A stretch of 64,000 nucleotides of DNA from SR1 bacterium human oral taxon HOT-345 (GCA_003260355.1 MPSQ01000001.1:744001-808000); one strand, 5' to 3'; counted from the stretch's first letter, positions 11,538 to 23,017 are shown. Translations and numbers: made by a program. The notes: generated from the sequence alone by a model not told the origin.

Positions 11538-12521
11538 ATGCCTTGGAGGTTTTTAATTTTAATCGGTCTATCAATTTATGCTTTTGCCAATGATAATGTC
11601 TGAACTGGGGTATTCTTGATATTTCTAGCGATTGTTCTTGAAATTTATTTTTTTAGAACTAGCTATTTGTGATGGATAAATGAGCAAAAAGGCTTAAGTT
11701 GAAAACCATACAGTATAAAAATAAGTGTAAATATAGCAGAATTGCTAGAGAATCCCGACTCCATCTTGTCTGAGTATTTGGATAATCTGTTTGGTGAGTA
11801 TTGACATATGGAATTAAAAAAGCGAGAAAAACTCGTCAAGCCAGAACGATATTTGGATTGATTAAGTAGATCAAAAATAGAAAGTTCTTTACTAGAGAAT
11901 GCAAAGGACCTCTGAAAGCCTCAATTTAATTTTGTTGTTCAAGGGAATTGTGTATTTTTTAATAATAAGCCCGTTAGTAACGGAAAAATTTACGGAGAAA
12001 TTTTTATCCCATATGATAAAGGATATGATGGACTAATGTTTATTACAAGAGGACTATCTGTCAGAGCGTTTGTTGTCAATGGTATACTAAAAGTTCAGAT
12101 AGGGAGGATGATTAAACAAAAAGAAGAATGGCTTGACATCATCCAAACAAGTTTAGCGAGTAAAGTTTTATTATATCCGATGACGGCGGAAGAGTTTAAT
12201 GCAAACGATGACATTTTATTTGAGGATTGAGAAAAGGAATATCACAAATATTTTAAGGGGTTCATAGGATGATTTAAAAGGGGGATTTTCAAATATCCAG
12301 CCTATTATAGATTATATGGATACTTGAAAATGATAAGAAGTATTGGTAAGCAAAAGTCTATCGGTAAATATTTGGATTTTTTTAGGGCAGAAGCCCTAAA
12401 ATTAGAAAAGAAATATAATATTGAGTATGAATATGCTCCATGCAATAATTATGCTTCAATATTTTTTGATTCCAGTAGAGATCAATCATTTACAAGGTTT
12501 TGATGAGTAGAAAAACTTTAA
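11538..12521 (+). CDS. membrane protein of unknown function (prophage cassette)
   Basis: A 327-aa protein read through many TGA codons. Two N-terminal transmembrane segments (about residues 3-20 and 25-45) are followed by a cytoplasmic, Lys-rich domain of about 270 residues. Third gene of the envelope cassette, followed by a strong terminator. No recognised family. A host-interaction or membrane-exclusion role would fit its position between structural blocks but is conjecture. Confidence 0.6.
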
Positions 12522-12614
12522 TTTATTCTCTACCAATGATTTATGCAGATGTAGGTATGGATACAATTTCGACGGAGAGAAGTGTGTTTAATTAGAACTA
12601 AAAAATAAACTTCT

Positions 12615-12648
12615 AAGACGATCTAAAGAACGGATCGTCTTTTTTTTA
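12615..12648 (+). terminator. rho-independent terminator closing the envelope cassette
   Basis: Perfect 9-bp stem AAGACGATC / GATCGTCTT with a 9-base loop followed by a long T run. It separates the cassette from the fibre module, which has its own promoter-like element at 12695-12729. Confidence 0.85.
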
Positions 12649-12694
12649 TTTTTAAAAACAAGAAAACCCTGCACAAGAAGCCATAAAATCAGTT

Positions 12695-12729
12695 TATTTT
12701 TCTGCACGAAAAAGTTTTTTAGCTATAAG
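12695..12729 (+). promoter_or_regulatory. putative phage promoter, copy B
   Basis: TATTTTTCTGCAC, 16 bases, TATAAG, then a GGAGG-type run and AAATTTAT. It matches copy A at 2551-2584 in motif, spacing and flank. It follows a terminator and precedes the fibre-lysis gene block. Confidence 0.5.
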
Positions 12730-12757
12730 AGGAGGAAATTTATCCATCCATCTATAA

Positions 12758-12955
12758 ATGTCCACAGAGCGAAAGAATGGGAGAGTAAAGAACTGACCTT
12801 ATAGTAGGGAGTATCTTCTTGCTTCGCTTTTGGTAATTCTCACCGATCCGAAAGACAACAAAGCACTGATGATTAAGTGCGATCCTGCCTATCCTTGAGC
12901 AACCAACCGATCCGAAAGACAGCAAGGCTCTAATACTGTTCGGAGAAGCAGATAA
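12758..12955 (+). CDS. small unknown protein, possibly continued in the +1 frame
   Basis: A 65-aa frame (two TGA-coded Gly) behind promoter copy B. It contains TDPKDNKALMI; the same 23-base segment recurs about 65 bases later but there reads TDPKDSKALIL only in the +1 frame, which stays open to 12998 and overlaps the next gene's start. Either a +1 frameshift (for example near the CCT-TGA at 12893-12898) or an indel may join both halves. Function unknown. Confidence 0.4.
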
Positions 12956-12978
12956 TTTAATTCCCCTTCTTAGTAAAA

Positions 12979-14649
12979 ATGACACCAATTCCAACTAAAC
13001 CCATCAATGAACTAGAGAAAAAAACCTGAGTAAGCAATCAGGATTCTATTTTGATTGTAGATTCTGTTACTGGAGAAGCAAGACTAGCAGATAAAGAAGA
13101 ACTAAGAGGAGTAGGAATTAGTAATATCACAAAGTCTAAAAACTGAAAAACAACAACTATCACAATCCATACTACAGATGGGGGCAGTTATCAAGTCCAG
13201 CTAGAAGATGGAGGCGATGGATATACTCCAGAGTTTAAACTTGAAGGAACAGTCTTTAAGTGGAAGTTCCCAAATGAGAGTCAATGGACTACACTCTTTG
13301 ATACAACTTCATTCAAGGGGGAAAAGGGAAATGATGGGGTATGAATCTCTGAGATTACACATACTAAGAGAGGTAAAACTACGACCATAACTATCAAAAA
13401 AACAGACGGCAGTTCTCATCCTTTCAGTGTTGAGGATGGAGAAAAAGGAAACGATGGTAAAAACCCAGAGTTCCAACTCTGATCGACCCACCTCCAGTGG
13501 AGACTCCAAGGAGAGAGTCAGCGAAAGAATCTCATTCCCAAAGAACAGATCAGAGGGGCTACTATTACTAATGTGGCAAAAACTGCGGGGAATGGGGCTC
13601 CATGAACTACCGATACTTATACGATCACTCTTTCAGACGATCAGACTTTCAGTTTCTCAGTGTATAACGGAAGAGATGGTAGCGGATCAGGAGATATGCT
13701 CAAAGCGAACAATCTCTCGGACGTGGTAGATAAAGCACAAGCAAGGGCTAATCTCGAGCTGTATTCAATAGCTCAAATAACTGCCCTTCTCCAGAATATG
13801 CTCACCTCTGAGAATCTTAATGCTGTTGCTAGAACATTAGCGGGGCTAACTGTAGTCCCATGAAATGGGTCCGTTAGTGCTTCTCTTTTCCTTAGGCATC
13901 CAAACGGAAGAACTTATGAATTTTTCTCAGATGGTAGCTGAGCTTTTGGAGTTTGGGATAAAACAAGTGATCAGAATGTTCTAAAGATGACCACAGAAGA
14001 AGCTATCTTTTTCAGAAGGATTAATGCCAACAATATGCGCGTTACTAAGGTCGCTAATCCTGTGGATTGACAAGATGCAGTCAATAAGCAGTATCTTGAA
14101 TCGCAAAAGAACCAAGCGAACGGGATTGCTGGACTGGATAATAATAAGAAATTGGATCCATCGGTAATTCCACTGATTGCAACCACCGAAACGGTAACGG
14201 TAGCGAATGAGGCAGCAAGGTTGAATTTAACGACAGCACAGGTCCAGAGAGGAGATTATGTCGTTCAAACCGATACTGGAGCGAAGTTTATTCTAAGCGG
14301 AAATAATCCCAAGAATAAAAATGATTGGATACCAATGTCGGATACCACTCCTGATCGGAGTCAAATCGCTAATAAACCTTCTTCATTCGCTCCTTCTCCA
14401 CATTCACACACAAAAGCAAGTGTTGGATTAAGTAAGGTAGATAACACCAGTGATGCTGAAAAGAACTCAGCTACTGCAACCTTGACGAATAAGACGATCA
14501 ATGGAGATAATAATACGATCACTAAAGTAAATAGTCTCAAAAACCAGAATGGAAATACGGAGATTAAGACTCGAGCAGGGACGAAGGCTCAGCATACTGC
14601 GGTAGGAACTAAGGATGCGAATACGCTTTACCTTGTAACCGAGAATTAA
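12979..14649 (+). CDS. tail fibre protein with internal repeats
   Basis: A 556-aa fibre-type protein, many Gly as TGA. It carries two to three imperfect repeats (about residues 48-210) with the pattern GISxITxxxxGKTTTITI, DGS, then DGxKGNDG, a collagen-like spacer, then a helical segment, and a C-terminal region with HSHTKASVGLSKVDNTSD, a phage tail-fibre repeat signature. Such proteins recognise the host surface. Its stop overlaps the next ATG by one base. The repeats suggest domain duplication in receptor-binding evolution. Confidence 0.8.
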
Positions 14650-15416
14650 TGCTACAACTAGGAGACAAAAAGATTTCTGAACTCTACCTCGGGGAAAAGA
14701 AAGTGTCTGAAGTTTATTTAGGGGAGGAGAAGATACGACCGGTTGGATGATTTACACTGACGGCGAATACGATTGCGTATTATCCGTTAAGTTCAGATAG
14801 TAAGGACTATAGCGGAAAAGGGAAACACGGGACGATTTCTGGAGCTGTATCGTTTGTTGGGGGGAGGTCTGTGTTTAATGGATGATATATTAACCCAGGA
14901 TTCCAATTCCCTACAGAGAGTTTTACGCTTTCCCTCTGGGCAAAGACTGATAGAGAATACAAAGTATCTAATAATACCCGAGCATCATTAGTAGGGAAAT
15001 ACTGGTGAGGATTAGGGGGAGGTCAAGAAGCTTTTATTGTAGGGGTATCGTGTAGGACTTCGGACAATCAGCTTGCTGGGGTTTGGACAAGAGATAAAAA
15101 CTGAACTGCCAGTTCCGATAATGTGGAACACACGAGGATGAATATCGGAGAACGGCACCACATTCTTGTTACCTATGATAAACCATCAAGGAATCTTTCG
15201 CTAGCTACAGATTGATTGAAAAGAATCACGGAGAATAGGAACTTTGTGGCTCAGGAGGATGGAAATCCCTATATTTGAGCTATGTATCACAGAACTAGTT
15301 GAGCAACAAACCGCTTTTACGGCTCGATCCAAGAAGTCATCTTTGAAAACAAGTCTTGGTCAGATCAAGAGATTGCATCCTACTACAATTCCACCAAGTG
15401 ACAATTCTGATTATAA
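14649..15416 (+). CDS. tail-fibre partner with LamG/concanavalin-like domain
   Basis: A 255-aa protein. The first 30 residues hold a twice-repeated segment (KKISELYLGE / KKVSEVYLGE), a pattern common near fibre attachment regions. Residues 40-250 resemble a LamG-like jelly roll: YYPLSSDSKDYSGKGKHG, FTLSLWAK, HHILVTYD, then a C-terminal FYGSIQEVIFENKSWSDQEI. These domains bind carbohydrate. Coupled to the fibre gene by a one-base overlap, it probably forms the receptor-binding tip. Confidence 0.75.
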
Positions 15417-15444
15417 CCTTTTATTTTATTGTTTTATACAACCA

Positions 15445-15933
15445 ATGAACAACTTGAACTTTTTAGATGCATTGAAAGGAATCTTTGGCGGAGTCGCTCT
15501 TGCTGGGGTTTTGAATTATTTCGGGATGAGCGGGGAGATGCTCTCAATCTTATCAATCTTACTGTTAGTAGACTTTATCTTTGGAGTGCTTAGGGCAAAA
15601 TACAAAAAAGAGTCTATAACTAGTGATAATATGAGTAGATGAGTGATTAGAAAGGCGACGAGATGGTGTATCCCTTTTATTGTTGTAGCAATTATCAGAG
15701 GAGCAGGTATTGATGGAGCTGAGAGACTTTCTAATACGATTATGGGGATTCTGATCGTTGCTGAGGGATATTCTATTCTCAGACATATTTATAACATAAA
15801 CACAAATAAGGATTTGCCTGAAATTGATGTTTTTGATGCGTTAATGAAGAAATTGACTGAATTTTTGATCAGTAAATGACCAAAATTTCCCGGAGAAAAA
15901 TCCTCCAAGAGCGATACCGAGAGACCAGAGTAA
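15445..15933 (+). CDS. phage holin, TcdE / holin-4 type
   Basis: A 162-aa membrane protein with three or four hydrophobic segments. The motif LLLVDFIFGVLRAKYKKESITSDNMSRG corresponds to the conserved centre of the toxin-secretion/phage-lysis holin family. A charged C-terminus ends the protein. Holins form timed membrane lesions that release the endolysin. A lysis-type peptidase follows after two mini-genes. The start is the ATG at 15445; an upstream open frame is a shadow of the LamG gene. Confidence 0.75.
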
Positions 15934-15957
15934 AGGTCTGACTTTAGACCTTTTTTC
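15932..15957 (+). terminator. terminator after the holin
   Basis: Stem AAAGGTCT / AGACCTTT with a 6-base loop and a T run, overlapping the holin stop codon. It may attenuate rather than end transcription, because lysis genes continue downstream. Confidence 0.7.
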
Positions 15958-15996
15958 TGGAGACAGGCAGATGGTTTTACCCTAGTTCCTATTGTT

Positions 15997-16059
15997 ATGA
16001 ATCGAATAAAAATAGCGATACTCATAGCCTTATTGGCATTTTATTTCTTATGTTTTTAG
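15997..16059 (+). CDS. 20-residue hydrophobic mini-protein
   Basis: MNRIKIAILIALLAFYFLCF: a positively charged start and one membrane-spanning helix. It lies between holin and a coiled-coil mini-gene whose ATG follows its stop by one base. Tiny membrane peptides are common in lysis cassettes. Its small size makes it uncertain. Confidence 0.35.
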   Translation: MNRIKIAILIALLAFYFLCF

Positions 16060-16060
16060 A

Positions 16061-16225
16061 ATGCTAGAAACTGAAAAAATCCAGAGAATAAACCAGCAAT
16101 TAGAGGAAGTCAACAAAAAGATTAACGCTAATTCTGGGATATGAGAGAAGGCTCTGCAAGAACTAAGACTGCTCTGCATGGAGAAAGCGAGACTAATTGG
16201 AATCCTTAACTACCTTCAACATTAG
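16061..16225 (+). CDS. 54-residue coiled-coil protein in the lysis cassette
   Basis: A short heptad-like helix (IQRINQQLEEVNKKI), one TGA-coded Gly and a second helix. The start is one base after the 20-aa gene. It could pair with that peptide as a spanin-like or antiholin component; this is conjecture from position. Confidence 0.45.
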
Positions 16226-16251
16226 ATTTTATCTTTTTTATACTTAGAAAA

Positions 16252-17298
16252 ATGACAGAAAAAGAACTCATCATCACTCACGATACAGAGTGATTCACCG
16301 CAGATGATTACCTCCACATCCCTAGTTATGCAACGGCAATGGAAGAGTATGGCGAAGCCAACCTCCCTGAAAAGATTGTGTATAATAACACTCCAATCCT
16401 AGACCAGTGATCAGAGTGAGCCTGCTCAGTCTTTGGAATAACCAAAGCCGAAAATGAGGCGGATTGGTTTGACTCTAAGACGATTTTGGATGCGATGAAG
16501 ATCCGAAAGGAAGCCATCGCAAAGGGAATTATTCCAGACGGAGGAAAGAATGGTTGGAGTATGAGCTGAGCCTTGAAGCTGATGAAGGATCTCGGCTACA
16601 TTCAAGGCTACTACTTCTGTAATACTGCTGCAGACGTCAGACTAGCCCTCAGTAAAAAGCATATGTGCTACACTGGAGCAAGATATATCCGCTGGCATCA
16701 GACTGGAGTGAGTCATATGCTAACTCCAGACAAGGACGCAAATGCTGGACACTTGTTCGCCTTAACGGGGATTGATAACGAAAAATATCATCATCCAAAC
16801 AGCTGGACTGAGTGATGGGGTGATAAAGGATTTTTTTACACCCCTTTTGGTCTCCAAAAGTGGCTGTATTCTATCGTAGCTATTATTGATAAAAAGAACG
16901 CTAGCCCTGAGGTGGTGATTGATTCAGCTGATAGCGAAAAAATGGTTCAGATGAATATCCGAAATGGTAAGTTGCCGAATGAATCATTGATCAAGCTCCA
17001 CGCAGTATTGATGGTTATGAGAGCTTTCTATAATGAGTTTGATAATGACAGGGCAATTCAGAAAGCCCTACAGCTCTGAATCGTGAGGTCTGTGAATTGA
17101 CCTCTGACAAAAAGGCGATTCCTCAAAATGATCTTCGTTGCGATGAACTGAAGGACAAGCAGAGAAGAGCTTATCCCAGACCTTGCAATGGAGCAAGGCA
17201 TCATCAAGAACAAGGTTGGATTGGATGAGCCAGTCAAGAGGTATCACGCTAGTTTGATGATTGCAAGAGGTTTGAGATTTAGTGGTAGAATTGAGTAA
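16252..17298 (+). CDS. papain-like (C1 family) cysteine peptidase
   Basis: A 348-aa protein with all four papain-type active-site positions: Gln52 (oxyanion hole) and Cys58 in DQGSEGACSVFG, His167 in NAGHLFALTG and Asn183 in NSWTEGWG. Several active-site-flanking glycines are TGA. The peptidase domain fills residues 1-220; a helical C-terminal domain of about 120 residues follows. C1 peptidases cleave proteins or cross-link peptides. Its place after the holin suggests a lysis enzyme or one attacking a surface layer. No N-terminal signal peptide is visible. Confidence 0.8.
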
Positions 17299-17323
17299 AG
17301 CTAGGATGTGTTTACATACCACG

Positions 17324-17346
17324 CCCAGTCTTAGGGCTGGGTTTTA
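17324..17346 (+). terminator. terminator after the cysteine peptidase
   Basis: Stem CCCAGTC / GGCTGGG (one G-T pair), loop TTAG, followed by TTTTATTC. It lies between the peptidase stop and the next start. Confidence 0.75.
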
Positions 17347-17365
17347 TTCTTTGTAAATAGCAATA

Positions 17366-20095
17366 ATGGATTTCGAAAAAGCAAAAAAAGCATATGATAG
17401 CATGAGTTGGCAACAACAGAAGCAATTCGCTGAACAGAATAAGAATAATGCTGAATTTCAGCAATTCGCTCAGCAATATCTCGGAGGGAACAAACAGACT
17501 CCTCAAGCAACTCAACCGAACAATCCTGCACCCGTAGAAGACAATCAACAAAATCAGGATACTCAAGACGGTCAGAACTGGGGAAACAATGGACGGATCC
17601 AGTCTTCTCAAAATCAAGAGACACAGGCTCAAGGAATACCACAGCAACCAGCTCCACAAGATTCGCAAAACTATCAATTCTGATATTGAACTACGGAAGA
17701 GTATAGGAAACAGAGGGATACCCAGTTTGCACAACAGCTTTATCAGTCAAACCCTAACACCTTTGACTATAATGCAGTTTTTAATTATGTGAAATCTCAA
17801 GCCCCACAGGTATCGCAGGGGGAAATCTCTAATACCGTGAAGAATATCCAAAGGCAATGGCTTCAGCATTCAAGGATTGGGATGATGGGAACGGCTAGCG
17901 TTGATCAGATCAGAAATGGAATCCTGAATGGTCAATTTAGTCAGTCTGATTTAGAACTTTTAAGAACTCAAAATCCTCAGAAATATCAAGAATATCTCGC
18001 TCATGATGAGAAGTTGAATGCAATGTCTAACGCAAAGCACAATGCCAACCTCACGAATAAAATGTATAGGTGAGAAAGTGTAAAAGAAGAGAGAAGTAAT
18101 CAAGACTTGGTCATGGAGGCTATGGAAAAGTTTTTTGGGAATATCAACTATAACAGCAAGGAAATTGTAGAATCCTATAAACAAGCTCTAAACTCCCCAG
18201 AAATCCAAAGACGGAACTCAAAAGTGCTAACCGCCCAAAGGGAGATGGATGAGATTGATGAAGATTTAGATACCATGAGGGAAGACCTCACAAGACAATA
18301 TCCGTGAATCTCAAAAACACAGCTCAATCAGATTCTCTATGATAGAAGCTATAAAGCAATGAGAAGGAAAAATGAGCTCCATAGGGACTATATTATGGCA
18401 AGAGGAGAAACTCAATTTTTAATGAATTTGGCTGAGAAGAACTTTGAGGCTGACATGAAGTGAGTTGAACTCCAAAGAGCAGAGTTTACAGATAAATATA
18501 ATGCTCTCGGATTTGCAAAAGGAATCCTAGAATTTGAGACTCCACAGCAAAAAAGACAAGCCGAGCTTGATCAGATTAGAAAAAAAGCTCAACTTGAGAG
18601 TGAGCTGAATGATATAAACTCTAAAGACCCTAAAATTCAATTCAATGCTCTTATGAAAGCACTTGAACCTCATTATAAAGAATTTGGCTCTATCATTCTC
18701 AGACCACAAGCTCAGGTAGCTCAAGACATCCTCGCTCTCGCAAAGAAAGAAGGAATCAGTGTAGGGGAAGCAATGAGGAAGAACTTTACCGAACCGTTAT
18801 ATAAAAAGCCTGAGTATAGGGCGATGATGAATAAAACATTGGGGATACAACCATGACAAAAATTGCTCAACATTTGAGGAAAGCCGTATATCCAAACGAC
18901 TAATGCCGATGGAACTATTACTATTTCTCAATATGAGTCTGGAAATGCTACCGGCAACATCACGGGTTATCAATGACCAGATTATACTCCTGTAAGTGCA
19001 GAAAAACTCCAAAAGGGGCTCGCAAACATAAAATTTCAATGAGATGGAAGTGTTGGAGGTCAGTGCGGATCGTTTGTAAATGACTACCTTCAAAATTTAG
19101 GAATTGGAAGGATTTTTTCCGATCCTATCCATGCTAAAAAATCAGCAGTGAACAGTAGCACACCTTCTCTAGGGAGTGTGGCAGTTATTGACTGGACGAA
19201 TAACCCTAATGTTAGTGAAGCTCAGAGAAAATATGGGCATGTTGGTGTGGTAATTGGAATCAATAAGGATGGAAGTGTTATTTTAAAGCAATCCAATAAA
19301 AATGGAGAAGAAAAAGTCTTTACTTCAACTTATAGAGCTGATCAGATTTATGGCTATTTTGATCCTACAATAAGTAAGGAACAAGCCACAAGCGGGAATG
19401 GCTGAACTCTTACAAGTTCCGATATCATAAGCTATAACGATAAAACCTTGAACAGAAAATTATCAGCACAAGATAAGAATAGAATAGGGAAGGAAATCAA
19501 TCGTATAATGTCGGATCCTAATGCTGATATTAATTCCATACTTGAGTATTCTGCAGGAGGGAAGGTATTGACAGACTCTTCAACAACTCCATTAATGAAA
19601 TATCAAGATGCTCTTAATGGGATCGGAACACTTAGTGGACTCTTAAAACAAGCAAATACTGGTCCGATAGTATGAATCCTGAGATCAAATAATCCTTATG
19701 ATCAAAAGGCTAGAGAAATTCAAACAGTTATTAATCAACTTGTTCCAACGTTAGCAAGAGGGGTTTACTGAGAGGTTTGAGTGCTAACAGATGCAGACAT
19801 TAAGCACTATTCTCAAACTGTTCCAAACTTACAATCTACAGAAGAGGTAAATAATGCTATTCTTGCTCTCACTTTAAATATGTTGGCACAAGGATACAAA
19901 AATAAACTGAGAACCCTAGCTTCTGCTGGTAATGATGTGTCTAGATTTTGAGGAATTTATAATGACATTATGTCTGAAGTAGATAGTTTATTATGAAAAG
20001 TAGAGAATACTGTTTCAAAATCGGAACAGTATTGGGGGAAAGATAATGTGATAAAAACTTCTCAAGGAAATTTTAGGGATGATTTTACTTACTAA
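17366..20095 (+). CDS. large virion protein with CHAP lysin domain
   Basis: A 909-aa protein, TGA-coded Gly throughout. Residues 1-110 are Gln/Asn-rich and disordered, 110-520 helical, and 560-680 a CHAP amidase/peptidase domain: QCGSFVNDYL with Cys567 and YGHVGVVIGI with His625. The rest is helical. CHAP domains cut peptidoglycan. Large helical proteins with a lysin domain near the end of the late operon are usually ejected at infection to drill the wall, so this is probably an internal or tail-tip ejection protein. Confidence 0.7.
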
Positions 20096-20107
20096 ATACG
20101 GAAAAAG

Positions 20108-22711
20108 ATGAATGGATACTGACCTAGAACAATTGGTGCGTTCCCTTGATTAACCGATGATTTAATCAACCAAATTCACAAAAAAACAGAGCACCTTTCT
20201 GGAGCTATGAAGTCGCAAGCTGAACAAGAAATCTATCGTTATCTTTTGCCTAAAGTAGTGGCAAAGAAACGAAATGAGGACAGGAAGCAGGCAAAAAATG
20301 AGTATTATAGCAAACTTATAAATTCAGACAATTCAGAAGAAAGACAGCTTTGAGAAATCAAGTTGAGACAAGAAGACCTTGCAGATATGGTTAAGGAGCA
20401 GTTTTGATTGAGATTTAATCTCTCAACAGATGAAACGATGTCGGGTTTTCAGAAATATATGGAATGAGAAGGTGTTGATCAAAAGCTCTTGACTGATTAT
20501 CTTAATGGGAATAATGAAGAGCTTTTGTATAAACTTTGATTTAAGAAGAAAACATTTAATACTTGGCGGGATGAGCAGAAGGATGGGGCTTTTTGACCTC
20601 TCGTAAGAGGAGTAAGCGGTTTACGAGGAGGCGCAAAAGGAGCAGTTAGTGATACAGCAGAACATCTCTCAGAAATCCCTTGAAGAATATGAAAAGTAGC
20701 TTCAGATGATGAAAAAAACTTTATAGAAAAGTTTAATCAGATTCTTTTTTGAGAAATCGTCGCAAACTGAGTGGGTGGAACGGCTGGAAGCTTTATAGGG
20801 TGATGACTTAGTGGGCTGATAAAATGATTTACCACTGAAAGAGAAAAGAAATCAGTTAGTAAAAACATTCAAAACATGGTGAGAAAAGTCGCTAAAAGTG
20901 AGAATGGTCAAGCATTAATTCAAGCATATAATGAATTACCTAAAGAAGATAGAGAAGAGTTCAGTGATCTTTTAACCTATGCTAATGGATTGATGGATTT
21001 AGCTGGGATGAAAGCATTCAAACAGCCCGCCGAACAGGGTGTAAAAGCTCTTGCTACAGAAGGATTAAGCATACTCGGAGAAGTAGATAATTTAGCACAA
21101 GCAAGTGCAAAATCAGTAGCAAAAACCCTTGCCGAAAAATCAGCCCAAAAAAGTGTAGAATCCCTAGATAAAAATACGGCAAAAGCTTTAGAAACTGTAG
21201 GAAGAATCGTGCAAGGAGATGAAGAAGCAAAAAATATTGCCCTTGAGGTTTTTAAGAACCTAGACACTAAAGGGGTAAAAACTTATAAAGAACTTGCTGA
21301 AAGGTTGGGGGCAAGAGGAAAAGAACTCATGCAACAGGTTGATGATGAGCTCCTCAAAGATACAAAAGGCTACAATTTCTGGGATAATCTCGTAAAGAAA
21401 GAAGTTGAAACCGCAGGAGGAACAAAGAAGATAATAGAAACTCCGATCTCTGATGGGATTGAACAGCTCAAAGAACTTTATGGAAAAATAGGGGATCAAA
21501 TCAGTTTTGCAAAAATGGAAGGGCTGGAAGATAAGTTTGCGAAAGAAGGGCTAAGTTTAAAAGAGATGAATGATCTTGCAAGGCAATACTCAAGCGAATT
21601 TTGAAAAAAAGCTTTTAATAAAATGGGTGATCCAAAAACTTCAGTTTCCTCAGAACTCTATGAGTCACAAAGAAAGGCTATTAAAGAGTTTGTAAGAGAA
21701 AAAATGCCAGATGATGTAGTAAAGAACCTTGATAAACAATACAGTGAACTTTCTAATACTCGTGCTTGGGTTGAGAAAATGGCTGAGAAAGTTAATACTC
21801 TTGCACAAAAAACCAAGAAAAAAGGATTCCTAGAGAAAGCATGAGGACTTGTAGCCAATGTGATAGACAAAGCCTCAGGATGAAGTTTAAAAGGGTTTAT
21901 CGGAAAACTGTTGCCGAGTAATGTAGGGAATAAGATAAATAACAGTCTTGATATGGAAGCGGAATTGCCAAAATTACTTAAGGAAATGCAGGGATTGGTT
22001 GGAGAGATTAAAAAAGGAGAATCAACATTAAATTTAAAGCCTGGGGAAAGAGCTTCTTGAGAAACAATCGAACAAAGCATTCTATGAAATCGTCCTATGT
22101 ATGAATCGGCAAAAAAGGAGTTAGATGGTTTTCTTGATGATATAGCTAAAAATTATTGATGAAATGCGGTAAAGCCATCATTAAAGTTTTTGAACCCTGA
22201 TTGATCAATAAGAAAAGAGTGAATAGCGAGGATTATTGAAAAAGCGTCAAAAAAAGCCTGAGGAATTAGTGAGGTGAATGATATTGCCAGAGGAACTGTG
22301 GTCTTTAAAGATCAATCTTGACTCGAACAATTAGTTAATGGCTTACAACAAAAAGGAATAAAATTGGATAACAAATTTAATAATCCTACGAAATTAGGCT
22401 ACAAAGATGTTTCTTTCCTCTATGAGACAAAAAAAGGGGTAAAAGCAGAAGTGCAGGCGAACGTCCCAGAAATGATAGTTGCTAAAGAATGAAAAAATGC
22501 TGTAAAATATGGAATGCTAGATCAAGCAACCTATGACGCAATCGTAAAAAAGACTTGAGTAAAAGGAGGGCTTGGGCATAAATATTATGAACAACGAAGA
22601 ACTCTTGATGAACAGTTAAAAAATGTTCCTAAAAGTCAGCAAGAGGGAATAGAGCGTCAAATGCGTCAAATAGAGATAAAAAGTCAGGAATACTATGCAA
22701 AATTTAAATAA
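20108..22711 (+). CDS. ejection-type protein with C-terminal RelA/SpoT-like domain
   Basis: An 867-aa protein unusually dense in TGA-coded Gly. The first ~680 residues are helical and Lys/Glu-rich with a Gly-rich, membrane-active-looking stretch (about 160-255). The last ~165 residues resemble the (p)ppGpp synthetase fold: a Lys-rich ATP-site-like helix, DIARGTVVF (Asp725), LGYKDVSF near 764, AEVQ (Glu781, Gln783), and GHKYYEQRR (His824). These follow the RelA order D..R, GY, E-Q, H..Y. A fusion of a virion protein to a nucleotide-transferring effector is inferred; activity is untested. Confidence 0.6.
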
Positions 22712-22714
22712 ATC

Positions 22715-22742
22715 TTGCTTTATTTAAAATAATCGCTATAAT
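22715..22742 (+). promoter_or_regulatory. strong sigma70-type promoter before the 79-aa gene
   Basis: TTGCTT at 22715-22720, a 16-base spacer, perfect TATAAT at 22737-22742. It begins 4 bases after the preceding stop and gives the next gene its own transcript of about 280 bases, so that gene can be expressed in the lysogen. Confidence 0.75.
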
Positions 22743-22777
22743 TTGTAGTGGATATCTTTATATTTTAATGCACTTTT

Positions 22778-23017
22778 ATGAAATACCGTAAAGATTCAGA
22801 AAACGCTGTAAAATTTGATTATCCTTTAACAAAAGAGTCAAGAGGTGATATAGAACTCTTTGACCGTGAAGCGGGAGTATTTGTTGAGATAGCAAAGCTT
22901 ACCAATGATCAATTAGCAGAAATTATTTCATATATTTGAGCAAATGGAAATGAAATATCGGAAGAAGAATATAAACAACTTATTTCTGAAGAATTAAAAA
23001 AAGAAAGCTGAGAATAA
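22778..23017 (+). CDS. small acidic protein, candidate immunity factor
   Basis: A 79-aa acidic protein (two TGA-coded Gly) with two predicted helices. It has its own promoter and its own terminator and directly follows the gene for the RelA/SpoT-like protein. Immunity proteins of polymorphic toxins are typically small, acidic and placed right after the toxin domain. A repressor or unrelated lysogenic gene is possible. Start at ATG 22778; the ATG at 22769 opens only a 7-codon frame. Confidence 0.55.

Noticed and set aside
1..23017. Many short overlapping frames on the minus strand of the late region
   Set aside because: They are shadows of long plus-strand genes in table 25 and show no domains.
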